NCBI GenBank assembly: GCA_023666975.1
Contig: JAMPAW010000185.1
Location: forward strand, 1 to 6,322
DNA length: 6,322 bases
Reading direction: 5' to 3'
From: Clostridium sp.
GTDB lineage: Bacteria > Bacillota_A > Clostridia > Lachnospirales > Lachnospiraceae
Part shown: piece by piece, positions 1-5,599 of the stretch
How the letters are laid out: every line of letters starts with the position of its first letter
Numbering within the stretch: the first letter of the stretch is position 1
Made by a program: the position numbers and the translations under genes
Notes under the pieces: model-generated
The model's database searches: none
What the model was told of the DNA's origin: nothing
The model's input: only the letters and a program-made list of their open reading frames with translations

Positions 1-599
1 TGAATATTCTGATTAGAATACTGCTGTATCTTGCGGAGAGTTATCATAAGTATTTCCAGCAGAACAAACTAAATCTGTATGGAAGCAGGAAAGTCAAAAT
101 GCCGAAGCCTGAACTTTTTGTGATTTTTACAGGTAATAGAGGTGAAAACCCCGACACAATATCTTTATCCAAAGAGTTTTTTAATGGTGCGGATATTGAC
201 ATCGAGGTAAAAGCAAAAGTGATTTATGAAAGCGATACCGAGGATATCATCAATCAGTACATTATTTTCTGTAAAATTTTTGACGAACAGAGAGAAAAGT
301 ATGGAATGACAAAACAGGCTGTCGAGGAAACAATTAAAATTTGCAAAGACAGAAATGTATTAAAAGAATATTTGGAGAGCAAGGAAACGGAGGTTGTAAC
401 GATTATGATGAGTTTATTTGATGAAGAAGAAATTATGAAAACCTTTTTGATAAGCGAAAGGCGTGAAGAAGCGAGGGAAACAGCAGAGCGATTGATAAAA
501 AAAGGAAAGATGTCACTGGAGGATATTGCGGATTGTGTTCCAACATTATCATTTGACGAATTAAAGGAGATTGAAGAAAAGGTTATGCAGCCAGCATAA
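1..599 (+). CDS. Rpn/PD-(D/E)XK nuclease family transposase-like protein, C-terminal part
   Basis: The reading frame is open from base 3, so the gene starts outside the window; 198 residues are visible. The segment begins NILIRILLYLAESYHKY and continues to KMPKPELFVIFTGNR. This resembles the region just after the catalytic core in Rpn-like / PD-(D/E)XK 'transposase' proteins (PF12784-like), where an R-hh-Y-h-x-x-Y helix precedes a P-x-P-E-h-h-V-h-h-x-G strand. The rest is a charged helical tail (EEEIMKTFLISERREEARE) typical of the family. The PD-(D/E)XK catalytic residues would lie upstream and cannot be checked. Known Rpn members are recombination-promoting DNA endonucleases, usually present in many genomic copies; activity here is inferred. 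The ATG at 99 is an internal methionine, because family-like sequence continues upstream of it. A terminator follows at 661-696, closing this unit. Confidence 0.75.
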   Translation, partial: NILIRILLYLAESYHKYFQQNKLNLYGSRKVKMPKPELFVIFTGNRGENPDTISLSKEFFNGADIDIEVKAKVIYESDTEDIINQYIIFCKIFDEQREKYGMTKQAVEETIKICKDRNVLKEYLESKETEVVTIMMSLFDEEEIMKTFLISERREEARETAERLIKKGKMSLEDIADCVPTLSFDELKEIEEKVMQPA

Positions 600-612
600 T
601 CAACAATTCTTG

Positions 613-639
613 ACAATCAAACTACTAATGTTTGATTGT
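613..639. repeat. Perfect 10-bp inverted repeat behind the nuclease gene
   Basis: ACAATCAAAC (613-622) and GTTTGATTGT (630-639) are exact reverse complements around a 7-base loop. The repeat begins 13 bases after the nuclease stop codon. No T-tract follows on either strand, so it is not a standard intrinsic terminator. It could protect the mRNA 3' end or be an element boundary. Confidence 0.6.
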
Positions 640-660
640 ACCATTCAAAATAACAGCGTA

Positions 661-696
661 AGGGCGCATAGAAAAAATCTATGTGCTCTATTTTTT
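661..696 (+). terminator. Rho-independent terminator of the nuclease gene
   Basis: AGGGCGCATAGA (661-672) pairs with TCTATGTGCTCT (678-689) over 12 positions, including two G-U wobbles, with a 5-A loop. It is followed by A and six Ts (690-696). The T-tract exists only on the + strand, so it serves the nuclease gene and not the converging DUF4885-like gene. Confidence 0.88.
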
Positions 697-722
697 ATGT
701 AAATCTCCTTTTCCTGTCAAGC

Positions 723-743
723 AAATATTCCCTTAGAATATCT
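723..743 (-). other. Short hairpin just after the DUF4885-like gene
   Basis: On the minus strand AGATATTC and GAATATTT form an 8-bp stem with one G-U pair around a 5-base loop, two bases after the TAA stop at 747-745. The bases that follow (GCTTGACAGG) contain no T-run, so termination here is doubtful. It may act as a 3'-end stabiliser. Confidence 0.35.
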
Positions 744-744
744 G

Positions 745-1740
745 TTATGATGTAAAATCAAAACCCATGTTTATAATATTACTGTTAGACATATCTTTTA
801 ATTGTCCGTTTTCAAATCCTATACTTAAATACATATCATCAATACTATTGATATCTGTTGAAGTAATTTGTTTAATATGTTCCTCAAAAACATCATATGC
901 TGCTCCCTTATACGCTAACGGAACTTGGGACGATTCCTTAACCCCTTTTTTGAATACATCTAAAATATTATTTCCGTCTCCATCTATAAGACCGTCTTTC
1001 GTTTGCGTAAAATTCCGAATATCCAAGCCGGTGTATTCCCGCAGCATACTTGCCGCTTGGTATTTTGCCAACACATTTTTATCTATATTGGTACTTCCAA
1101 TACTGTTTAGAATATGAAAAAATAACTCTTTTGAATTTCCATTTTCATTTAGTAATGTTTCCATTTGCGATATGATAGATTTATCGGTATTTCCTTCTAC
1201 AAAAAGCTGATATGTGTATGGATTGATAATAAAAGTAAAATTACGGTTTCCAAAAGAACTCTGACTAATTCCGTTATTTGTAAAAATATTGTTGATTTGA
1301 TTGTTCACGCATTGGCGGTTATAGCTTTTTTTCTCACTGTCCGTTTCTGCATGAACCGCTCCATTCAGTCGGGGATCCGTCAGATTACTGCAATATCCAA
1401 ACGCACTCATACTAAGCTCATTTTGATACATTGCACTACATTCAGCAACAGAATATTTGGAACGATACTCTGCTGAACTATATTTTGCGGCTATAGCATT
1501 TTGTAATTCCTCATAGCTTGAATATCTTGCACGGTTGGACACTCCTAAATCATAATAAATATCTTCTAATTTGACATTTGCCTTATATACTTCGCTGTCT
1601 TTATTGCTGTTGTTCCCCTCAATCCTATCCTCAACGCTTTCATATCTTTCTACCCAGCCTGCTTTGATAGGTTCGGATGTCGTATATCTTCCTTTCACAT
1701 TATAATAATTGTAATAATGTGACTTTACTTCGATTTCCAT
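745..1740 (-). CDS. DUF4885-like protein of unknown function
   Basis: A soluble protein of 331 residues with no signal peptide or membrane helix. Its overall pattern resembles the clostridial/bacillar DUF4885 family as I remember it: N-DPRLNG-VH segment near residues 120-130, SYNRQCVNNQINNIF near 140-153, an h-I-N-P-h-T-hh-h-x-V-x-G strand pair near 171-183, NSKELFFHILNS near 202-213, and a late YLSIGFENGQLKD near 304-316. Function is unknown. The start was placed at the ATG at 1740-1738 because GAAGGA then lies 9 bases upstream. The ATG three codons earlier (1749) is only 1-4 bases from the purine run, yet remains possible and would give 334 residues. The protein ends GFDFTS, matching the C-terminal pattern of the three array proteins at 4214-6247. 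A flagellar-type promoter box lies about 60 bases upstream. DGDGNN near residue 253 resembles a Ca-binding loop, but I do not claim one. Confidence 0.75.
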   Translation of the reverse strand: MEIEVKSHYYNYYNVKGRYTTSEPIKAGWVERYESVEDRIEGNNSNKDSEVYKANVKLEDIYYDLGVSNRARYSSYEELQNAIAAKYSSAEYRSKYSVAECSAMYQNELSMSAFGYCSNLTDPRLNGAVHAETDSEKKSYNRQCVNNQINNIFTNNGISQSSFGNRNFTFIINPYTYQLFVEGNTDKSIISQMETLLNENGNSKELFFHILNSIGSTNIDKNVLAKYQAASMLREYTGLDIRNFTQTKDGLIDGDGNNILDVFKKGVKESSQVPLAYKGAAYDVFEEHIKQITSTDINSIDDMYLSIGFENGQLKDMSNSNIINMGFDFTS

Positions 1741-1798
1741 TGTCGTCATTCCTTCCTTATGAAACCATTATAACTTCTTTCAAGCCCTTCTATATAAT

Positions 1799-1825
1799 CT
1801 ATCGGCACATTGATGCAAATATTAA
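1799..1825 (-). promoter_or_regulatory. Candidate sigma-28/sigma-D promoter for the DUF4885-like gene
   Basis: Reading the minus strand, TTAA (1825-1822), a 15-base spacer and GCCGATAG (1806-1799) fit the flagellar sigma consensus TAAA-N15-GCCGATAA at 10 of 12 positions. The box lies 58 bases before the ATG at 1740, and its -35 overlaps the proB stop codon. The 12 bases AATGTGCCGATA recur at 6308-6319 ahead of the three-gene array. A sigma-A-like TATAAT also occurs at 1772-1767, but without a good -35. Confidence 0.55.
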
Positions 1826-2628
1826 TAACGGCTTTGCTGACCTATAAATCTTGTCCCAACTTCTTTGCCTTCAATAATATCATGGATTTTTTCAGGGTGC
1901 TTCCCATTCGTGATAATGGTGTCTATCCCCTGGTTGACCGCCAATGAGGCTGCCTGCAGTTTCGTCTTCATGCCTCCGGTGCCTCGTCTGGAACCGGCAC
2001 CGCCTGCGGACTGGCATAATGTTTCATTAATATGCTCAATCCTTGTCAGCAATCTTGCCTCTGAAAATAATCTGGGATCTTTATCGTATAACCCGTCAAT
2101 ATCTGACAAAATTATCAGCTTGGATGCCTGACATAATACAGCCACGACTGCCGAAAGCATATCATTATCCCCGAATAACCGTTCTTCTGATTCAATTTCA
2201 GAATAGCTGACAGAATCATTTTCATTCACAACCGGAATGACATTCATTTCCAAAAGGGAATTAAAGGTATTGATTAAATTTTCTTTTTTGTCTTCTTTTT
2301 CAATGTCGTCTGCATTCAGCAGAATCTGCCCGATTGTTTTGTCATAATCCCCAAAAAATTTATCATATAAAAACATGATTCTGCATTGCCCTACAGCAGC
2401 GGCGGCCTGCTTTAAGCGCATCGTTTCAGGCTTTTTGTCCATGCACAGTTTATTTGCTCCCACTGCGATTGCACCGGAAGATACTAAAATCACTTCATAT
2501 CCTTTGTTTTGGACATCGGATAAAACACAGGCAAGCCGGTCAAAAGCCTGCAAATCGTTCTGCCCTATTTCATTTGTCAATGTGGAAGTTCCTACTTTAA
2601 CTACAATTCGATTATAATAATGATTCAT
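1822..2628 (-). CDS. proB: Glutamate 5-kinase, short form without PUA domain
   Basis: Cytosolic enzyme that phosphorylates L-glutamate with ATP to gamma-glutamyl phosphate, the first step of proline synthesis. The 268 residues show the amino-acid-kinase fold in order: KVGTST at 11-16 (phosphate loop), SSGAIAVG at 50-57, NENDSV at 135-140 and FGDND at 152-156 (glutamate binding and catalysis), SDIDGLY at 175-181, and GTGGMKTK at 216-223 (nucleotide site). It ends shortly after the kinase domain, so the C-terminal PUA domain of the roughly 370-residue E. coli type enzyme is absent; short forms are known in other Firmicutes. The ATG at 2628 has GAGG 8 bases upstream, lying in the last codons of the deacylase gene, whose stop is 3 bases away, so the two are probably co-transcribed and translationally coupled. 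The partner gene proA is not in the window. Proline feedback inhibition is known for the family and not visible here. Confidence 0.95.
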   Translation of the reverse strand: MNHYYNRIVVKVGTSTLTNEIGQNDLQAFDRLACVLSDVQNKGYEVILVSSGAIAVGANKLCMDKKPETMRLKQAAAAVGQCRIMFLYDKFFGDYDKTIGQILLNADDIEKEDKKENLINTFNSLLEMNVIPVVNENDSVSYSEIESEERLFGDNDMLSAVVAVLCQASKLIILSDIDGLYDKDPRLFSEARLLTRIEHINETLCQSAGGAGSRRGTGGMKTKLQAASLAVNQGIDTIITNGKHPEKIHDIIEGKEVGTRFIGQQSRY

Positions 2629-2631
2629 TGT

Positions 2632-3171
2632 CTATACCTCAATAATCTTTGCCTCATGTTTGGCATAGCGTAAAAATTTCTGTATGACGTGTTCTGTTTT
2701 TAACTTCATATACCCTGTTGTTACTCCGTCACTGCAACCATACCATTCATTCATGGCAACCTCTTTGTCTATGACCACGAAAACCTTTCCTGCCTCATCC
2801 AGCAATATGCTAAAAACCGTCGCTGCACCTATTTTTGTGCCTAACATTTCTTCCATTTTTTCAGCAGGGGCAAAAGATACTCTTGAAATTCCCAATGCGG
2901 AACTAAAATCTTTGGAGCGGAAAGGCTTGTTTCCTTTGGTAATAAAAAGATAGTATTCTGTCTGCTGCCTGTTACACAAAAACAGGGTTTTTACCATTTC
3001 CATACCCAGCTTCTTGTTGATTTCCGTGCAGTCCTCCATTGTAATCACTTCGTCCGTATCTACCCGCTGAAATGGGATATTCAAGTGATGGAGTACATGA
3101 TATACCTTTTCTCTTAATTCACTTTCAAATGTTTCCGGGCTATTTTCTTTTATTTCACTGATAAATAGCAT
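2632..3171 (-). CDS. YbaK/PrdX-type prolyl-tRNA deacylase-like protein
   Basis: A 179-residue protein of the prolyl-tRNA synthetase-associated editing (INS/YbaK, PrdX/ProX) superfamily. Members hydrolyse mischarged tRNA, typically Ala- or Cys-tRNA(Pro). Supporting segments are MVKTLFLCNRQQ (59-70, with the usual lysine at 61), YYLFITKGNKPFRSKDFSSALG, then RVSFAPAEKMEEMLGTKIGAATVFSILLD and VFVVIDKEV. Two spots depart from what I recall of the family: the GxxxP turn reads GAATV (115-119), and the HPxxNT-like segment reads SDGVTT near 147-152, so editing activity or substrate may differ. The start is the ATG at 3171, because GGAGG sits 8 bases before it; the upstream ATG at 3186 overlaps that ribosome site and would add five residues. 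It is the first gene of a two-gene operon with proB and is divergent from the LysR gene, suggesting LysR control. Confidence 0.85.
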   Translation of the reverse strand: MLFISEIKENSPETFESELREKVYHVLHHLNIPFQRVDTDEVITMEDCTEINKKLGMEMVKTLFLCNRQQTEYYLFITKGNKPFRSKDFSSALGISRVSFAPAEKMEEMLGTKIGAATVFSILLDEAGKVFVVIDKEVAMNEWYGCSDGVTTGYMKLKTEHVIQKFLRYAKHEAKIIEV

Positions 3172-3193
3172 GATGATCGCCTCCATTTTTATG

Positions 3194-3222
3194 TTGTATT
3201 TTAACGTCTTTTAGTTTATCAT
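3194..3222 (+). promoter_or_regulatory. Weak candidate promoter for the LysR gene
   Basis: TTGTAT (3194-3199), a 17-base spacer and TATCAT (3217-3222) form a possible sigma-A promoter. Only the -10 is close to consensus. If used, the palindrome at 3251-3269 would lie in the transcribed leader, where bound LysR protein could repress its own gene. Confidence 0.25.
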
Positions 3223-3227
3223 GAGTA

Positions 3228-3256
3228 AATAGATAACAAAAGCGAATATTTGTCAT
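3228..3256 (-). promoter_or_regulatory. Candidate promoter of the deacylase-proB operon
   Basis: On the minus strand ATGACA (3256-3251), a 17-base spacer and TCTATT (3233-3228) give a -35 at 5 of 6 and a -10 at 4 of 6 matches to the sigma-A consensus. The -35 lies inside the left arm of the 19-bp palindrome, so a regulator bound there would directly affect polymerase. The weak -10 suits an activator-dependent promoter, but this is inference. Confidence 0.3.
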
Positions 3257-3269
3257 AATAATTATGACA
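3251..3269. promoter_or_regulatory. 19-bp palindrome, probable LysR-type operator
   Basis: TGTCATAAT (3251-3259) and ATTATGACA (3261-3269) are exact reverse complements around one central A. The site has the dyad form and the flanking T and A of LysR-family boxes (T-N11-A). It lies in the divergent intergenic region, 23 bases before the LysR start codon and about 80 bases before the deacylase start. This is the usual place for a LysR protein to control both itself and the divergent operon. Confidence 0.7.
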
Positions 3270-3292
3270 TTTCCGGATGGGAGGAATTTGAA

Positions 3293-4159
3293 ATGGAAAT
3301 GAATATCCAAAAATATATGGCTTTTGTCAAGACAATAGAATACGGAAGTTTGACAAAGGCTTCTGAGATGCTGCATTACTCCCAGTCAGGAATAAGCCGC
3401 ATGATTCATGATTTAGAACGGGAATGGAAAGTATGTCTTTTGGAACGAAACCATAAAGGCGTAAAGCTGACTTCGGATGGCATGAGGCTTATGCCCCATA
3501 TGAAAAGAATCTGTGCGGAATATGAAAAAATGCAGATGGAAATAGATGACTTGAATGGTCTGTCATCGGGGTTAATCCGCATTGGCACTTTTTCCAGTGT
3601 TGCTACGCATTGGATACCAAACATCATCCGCCAATTTCAAAAAGAATATCCGAATATTAATTATGAACTGCTGCTTGGCGATTATACGGAAATTGAACAA
3701 TGGATTAATGATGGCATGGTGGACTGCGGCTTTTTGCGGCTGCCAGCCAGTAATGATTTTGAAACCACTTTTTTAGAGCAGGACCGCCTGCTGGCTGTGT
3801 TACCCAAAAACCATTACCTTGCCTCTTTGGATGTTGTTCCGCTGGCGGAACTTGTCAGAGAGCCATTTATGCTGCTCGAAAAGGGTGCGAAAGCGGAAAT
3901 ATCCAATTTGTTTGAAAGGAGCAGCCTTATGCCTGATATATGGTTTACAACCTGGGACGATTATGCCATTATGTCCATGGTGGAAAGCGGCTTAGGGGTA
4001 AGCATACTGCCCGAACTGATTTTGAAAAGAATCCCTTATGATATTGCCGTAAGGGAATTGGATATTCCGGCATACCGGAAAATTGGGATTGCGCTTCGGG
4101 ATAAAAAGACAGCTTCCCTTGCGGTAAAAAAATTTATGGATTTTTTGCAATATCGCTAA
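3293..4159 (+). CDS. LysR-family transcriptional regulator
   Basis: A 288-residue regulator of full LysR length. The N-terminal winged helix-turn-helix spans about residues 4-65 (IQKYMAFVKTIEYGSLTKAS, then SQSGISRMIHDLE as the recognition helix, then LLERNHKGVKLTSDG). A linker helix follows to about 90, and the periplasmic-binding-like effector domain starts at LIRIGTFSSVATHWIPNII and includes ESGLGVSILPEL at 231-242. The ATG at 3293 has GGGAGG 8 bases upstream. The gene is divergent from the deacylase-proB operon and shares the 19-bp palindrome with it, which makes that operon the likely target. The inducer cannot be read from the sequence; proline or a related amino acid is a reasonable guess from the neighbours. 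It converges on the unknown gene ending at 4214, with no obvious terminator between them. Confidence 0.93.
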   Translation: MEMNIQKYMAFVKTIEYGSLTKASEMLHYSQSGISRMIHDLEREWKVCLLERNHKGVKLTSDGMRLMPHMKRICAEYEKMQMEIDDLNGLSSGLIRIGTFSSVATHWIPNIIRQFQKEYPNINYELLLGDYTEIEQWINDGMVDCGFLRLPASNDFETTFLEQDRLLAVLPKNHYLASLDVVPLAELVREPFMLLEKGAKAEISNLFERSSLMPDIWFTTWDDYAIMSMVESGLGVSILPELILKRIPYDIAVRELDIPAYRKIGIALRDKKTASLAVKKFMDFLQYR

Positions 4160-4211
4160 AGTCGGTCCAGTCCAACATCTGATAATAAGAAACACCTTCT
4201 CCACTAAAAAA

Positions 4212-4240
4212 TTTTATACCTGTAAATCAAGGGAACTGCC
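4212..4240. repeat. 29-bp direct repeat, copy 1 (3' end of the last array gene)
   Basis: These 29 bases are identical, in the same orientation, to 5543-5571. On the minus strand this copy encodes the last eight residues GSSLDLQV, the TAA stop and two further bases of the gene that ends here. The other copy is not attached to an intact gene. Confidence 0.9.
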
Positions 4241-4861
4241 AATGCCTTTTGGGGCAGTGGATTCTCTGGCGTTCGTATCCGATAAATCCGATTTGATCTG
4301 CTGATAGGATACGGTTCCTTTTGCATTTTCTCCATACTCGTTCTTCAAACGTGCCAATTCATCATTATAAATTGATGTAAACAGCCTTGCCCTGGCAAAT
4401 TCTTCGTCCGTGCTTATCGCTTTCCAGTTCCTTGATTCGGGATTATAAGACAGGGTTTTATTCCCTTTCCTGTCCCAAAACATACAAGCCGCATTCATCT
4501 TGCCGCCTGTCTGCTTCATGCTTGCTTCATAAATGGCTTTCCTGTCTGGAGATACGGTTTCACCATGCTGCATACATAACTTTCTATATGCGGCATCGTC
4601 ACGCTTTCCGGTCGAAAACTCTTTCCTTGCAAGTTCCTTGATTGCTTCTTCAAATTCTTCTTCTGACATAGCGGGTTTATCACGTTTTGTCATTATATTA
4701 TCCCAATTTGGTTTCGTAAACGGAATATCAACCGGCTTAAAACGCAGCGCAAAATTACCATAGTCACATTGAGCCAATGGATTGCCAGACTTTTTCCCGT
4801 TTCCAAACATTTGTTGTATCATAGCTGCATACTGCGAATAATTATCCCTTGTTATCTGCAT
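4214..4861 (-). CDS. Uncharacterised array protein C (215 aa), ends LDLQV
   Basis: I do not recognise a named family. The soluble 215-residue protein has no signal peptide or membrane segment. It begins MQITRDNYSQY, has a charged helix EEEFEEAIKELARKE (67-81), VSPDRKAI (103-110), then a strand-like FWDRKGNKTLSYN (128-140) with W146, then a helix and a polar linker leading to GSSLDLQV. The blocks IxELA(K/R)K, V(A/S)P(N/D)R(A/K)A and G-x-x-x-L(S/T)Y-x5-7-W recur in the same order in the neighbouring gene at 4918, so the two are diverged paralogs. The start is the ATG at 4861, with AGGAGG 9 bases upstream; an upstream TTG at 4885 would put that ribosome site inside the gene. It lies 56 bases downstream of the 4918 gene, same strand, probably in one operon. 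Its last codons are duplicated at 5543-5571. Confidence 0.8.
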   Translation of the reverse strand: MQITRDNYSQYAAMIQQMFGNGKKSGNPLAQCDYGNFALRFKPVDIPFTKPNWDNIMTKRDKPAMSEEEFEEAIKELARKEFSTGKRDDAAYRKLCMQHGETVSPDRKAIYEASMKQTGGKMNAACMFWDRKGNKTLSYNPESRNWKAISTDEEFARARLFTSIYNDELARLKNEYGENAKGTVSYQQIKSDLSDTNARESTAPKGIGSSLDLQV

Positions 4862-4917
4862 ATAACATATCCTCCTGTCATTCAAATTTTCCGAATATAT
4901 TTATGAAATCGCACTCG

Positions 4918-5514
4918 TTATGCTTTCATATCAAAATTACTTTGTACTACGATATTTTCATTTATAACTTCTCCGCTGTTTGTTCCGGCATTCATGTTCA
5001 ATGCCTTTCTTTCATCCCGATATGCTCCATAATAGACGGACTTTAAAGCGGAGTGGACTTCGGTTTCTGCCTTTGTTTCTTTCTCATGCCAGCCAGCCCC
5101 GTGAGTATATGTAAGAACTTCCTCACCTTCCTTGTTATATATATGAACTGCTGATTCCGATCCCTCTCCCTGATATTCAGCCTCATAAGGTATTCCAAAT
5201 AAAAGACATAGCCAACGTTTATCTGCCTCTTGAATTTTCTTCATGTCGCCCATATCCCCGGAACGCATTGCCTGATCAAACTTTCCAATCAGGGCAGCCC
5301 GGTTTGGCGCAACTTTGCCAACCTCTGATTTCCGCAAAGTCATAAACTCATTTCCCATATATACATTACGTTTCGCATCTTTCTTTGCCAATTCAACAAT
5401 TTTTTCTTTCAGGGAATCTGTCAATTGCCACTTGTCCTTTTCGGAAGTTTTGGAAAGACTTCTGCTTGCACTGGCAGATACTTTCCCTGCATAAATGCTA
5501 TTCAATATATTCAT
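4918..5514 (-). CDS. Uncharacterised array protein B (198 aa), ends FDMKA
   Basis: No function is known to me; I have seen similar sequences only as hypothetical proteins of Lachnospiraceae. The N-terminus is MNILNSIYAG followed by a Ser/Ala/Lys-rich stretch to about 28. Next come KWQLTDSLKEKIVELAKKDAK (helical), VAPNRAAL at 68-75, a segment ADKRWLCLLFGIPYEAEYQG (97-116) absent from protein C, then IYNKEGEEVLTYT (125-137) with W142, an amphipathic helix, and a polar tail ending in FDMKA. Apart from the insertion it aligns block by block with protein C. There is no signal peptide or membrane helix. The start is the ATG at 5514, with GAGG 8 bases upstream; a GTG two codons earlier is too close to that site. 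It lies between the two other array genes on the same strand, with gaps of 85 and 56 bases, and has no promoter of its own that I can see. Confidence 0.8.
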   Translation of the reverse strand: MNILNSIYAGKVSASASRSLSKTSEKDKWQLTDSLKEKIVELAKKDAKRNVYMGNEFMTLRKSEVGKVAPNRAALIGKFDQAMRSGDMGDMKKIQEADKRWLCLLFGIPYEAEYQGEGSESAVHIYNKEGEEVLTYTHGAGWHEKETKAETEVHSALKSVYYGAYRDERKALNMNAGTNSGEVINENIVVQSNFDMKA

Positions 5515-5542
5515 CTTCACTACCTCATTTTAATGAATTTAT

Positions 5543-5571
5543 TTTTATACCTGTAAATCAAGGGAACTGCC
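5543..5571. repeat. 29-bp direct repeat, copy 2 (between array genes)
   Basis: Exact copy of 4212-4240 in the same orientation. It lies 28 bases after the stop codon of the 5600 gene and about 28 bases before the start of the 4918 gene. On the minus strand it still reads GSSLDLQV-stop, but belongs to no intact gene. Confidence 0.9.
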
Positions 5572-5586
5572 GGAAGCAGACGACCC
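5545..5586 (-). pseudogene. Orphan C-terminal fragment of an array-type gene
   Basis: Thirteen sense codons, GSSASGSSLDLQV, and a TAA stop are readable on the minus strand, preceded in frame by TAG codons in a CAGTAGCAGTAG stretch. The last eight codons are identical in DNA to the end of the protein C gene. There is no start codon or ribosome site. The simplest reading is the remnant of a deleted or recombined paralog, or a leftover tail behind the 5600 gene, which has its own LDISV ending. Confidence 0.55.
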
Positions 5587-5599
5587 CTACTGCTACTGC

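Noticed and set aside
99..101. ATG at 99 as the start of the nuclease gene
   Set aside because: The frame is open to base 3 and the upstream residues NILIRILLYLAESYHKY fit the same family, so the gene continues out of the window.
767..1476. Open frames on the + strand opposite the DUF4885-like gene
   Set aside because: Low-complexity antisense frames without ribosome sites, fully overlapping a better-supported gene.
4160..4213. Bidirectional terminator between the LysR gene and the array
   Set aside because: No stem of useful length followed by a T-tract could be found on either strand.
4235..4258. ACTGCC...GGCAGT inverted repeat as terminator of the array
   Set aside because: It lies within the last codons of protein C, has a bulged stem, and is not directly followed by a T-run on the minus strand.
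4278..4285. TCCGATAA on the + strand as a third flagellar sigma box
   Set aside because: It lies inside the protein C gene on the opposite strand, has no downstream + strand gene, and its first base departs from consensus.
4862..4885. TTG at 4885 as start of protein C
   Set aside because: It would place the perfect AGGAGG (4876-4871) inside the coding region, while the ATG at 4861 is spaced correctly behind it.
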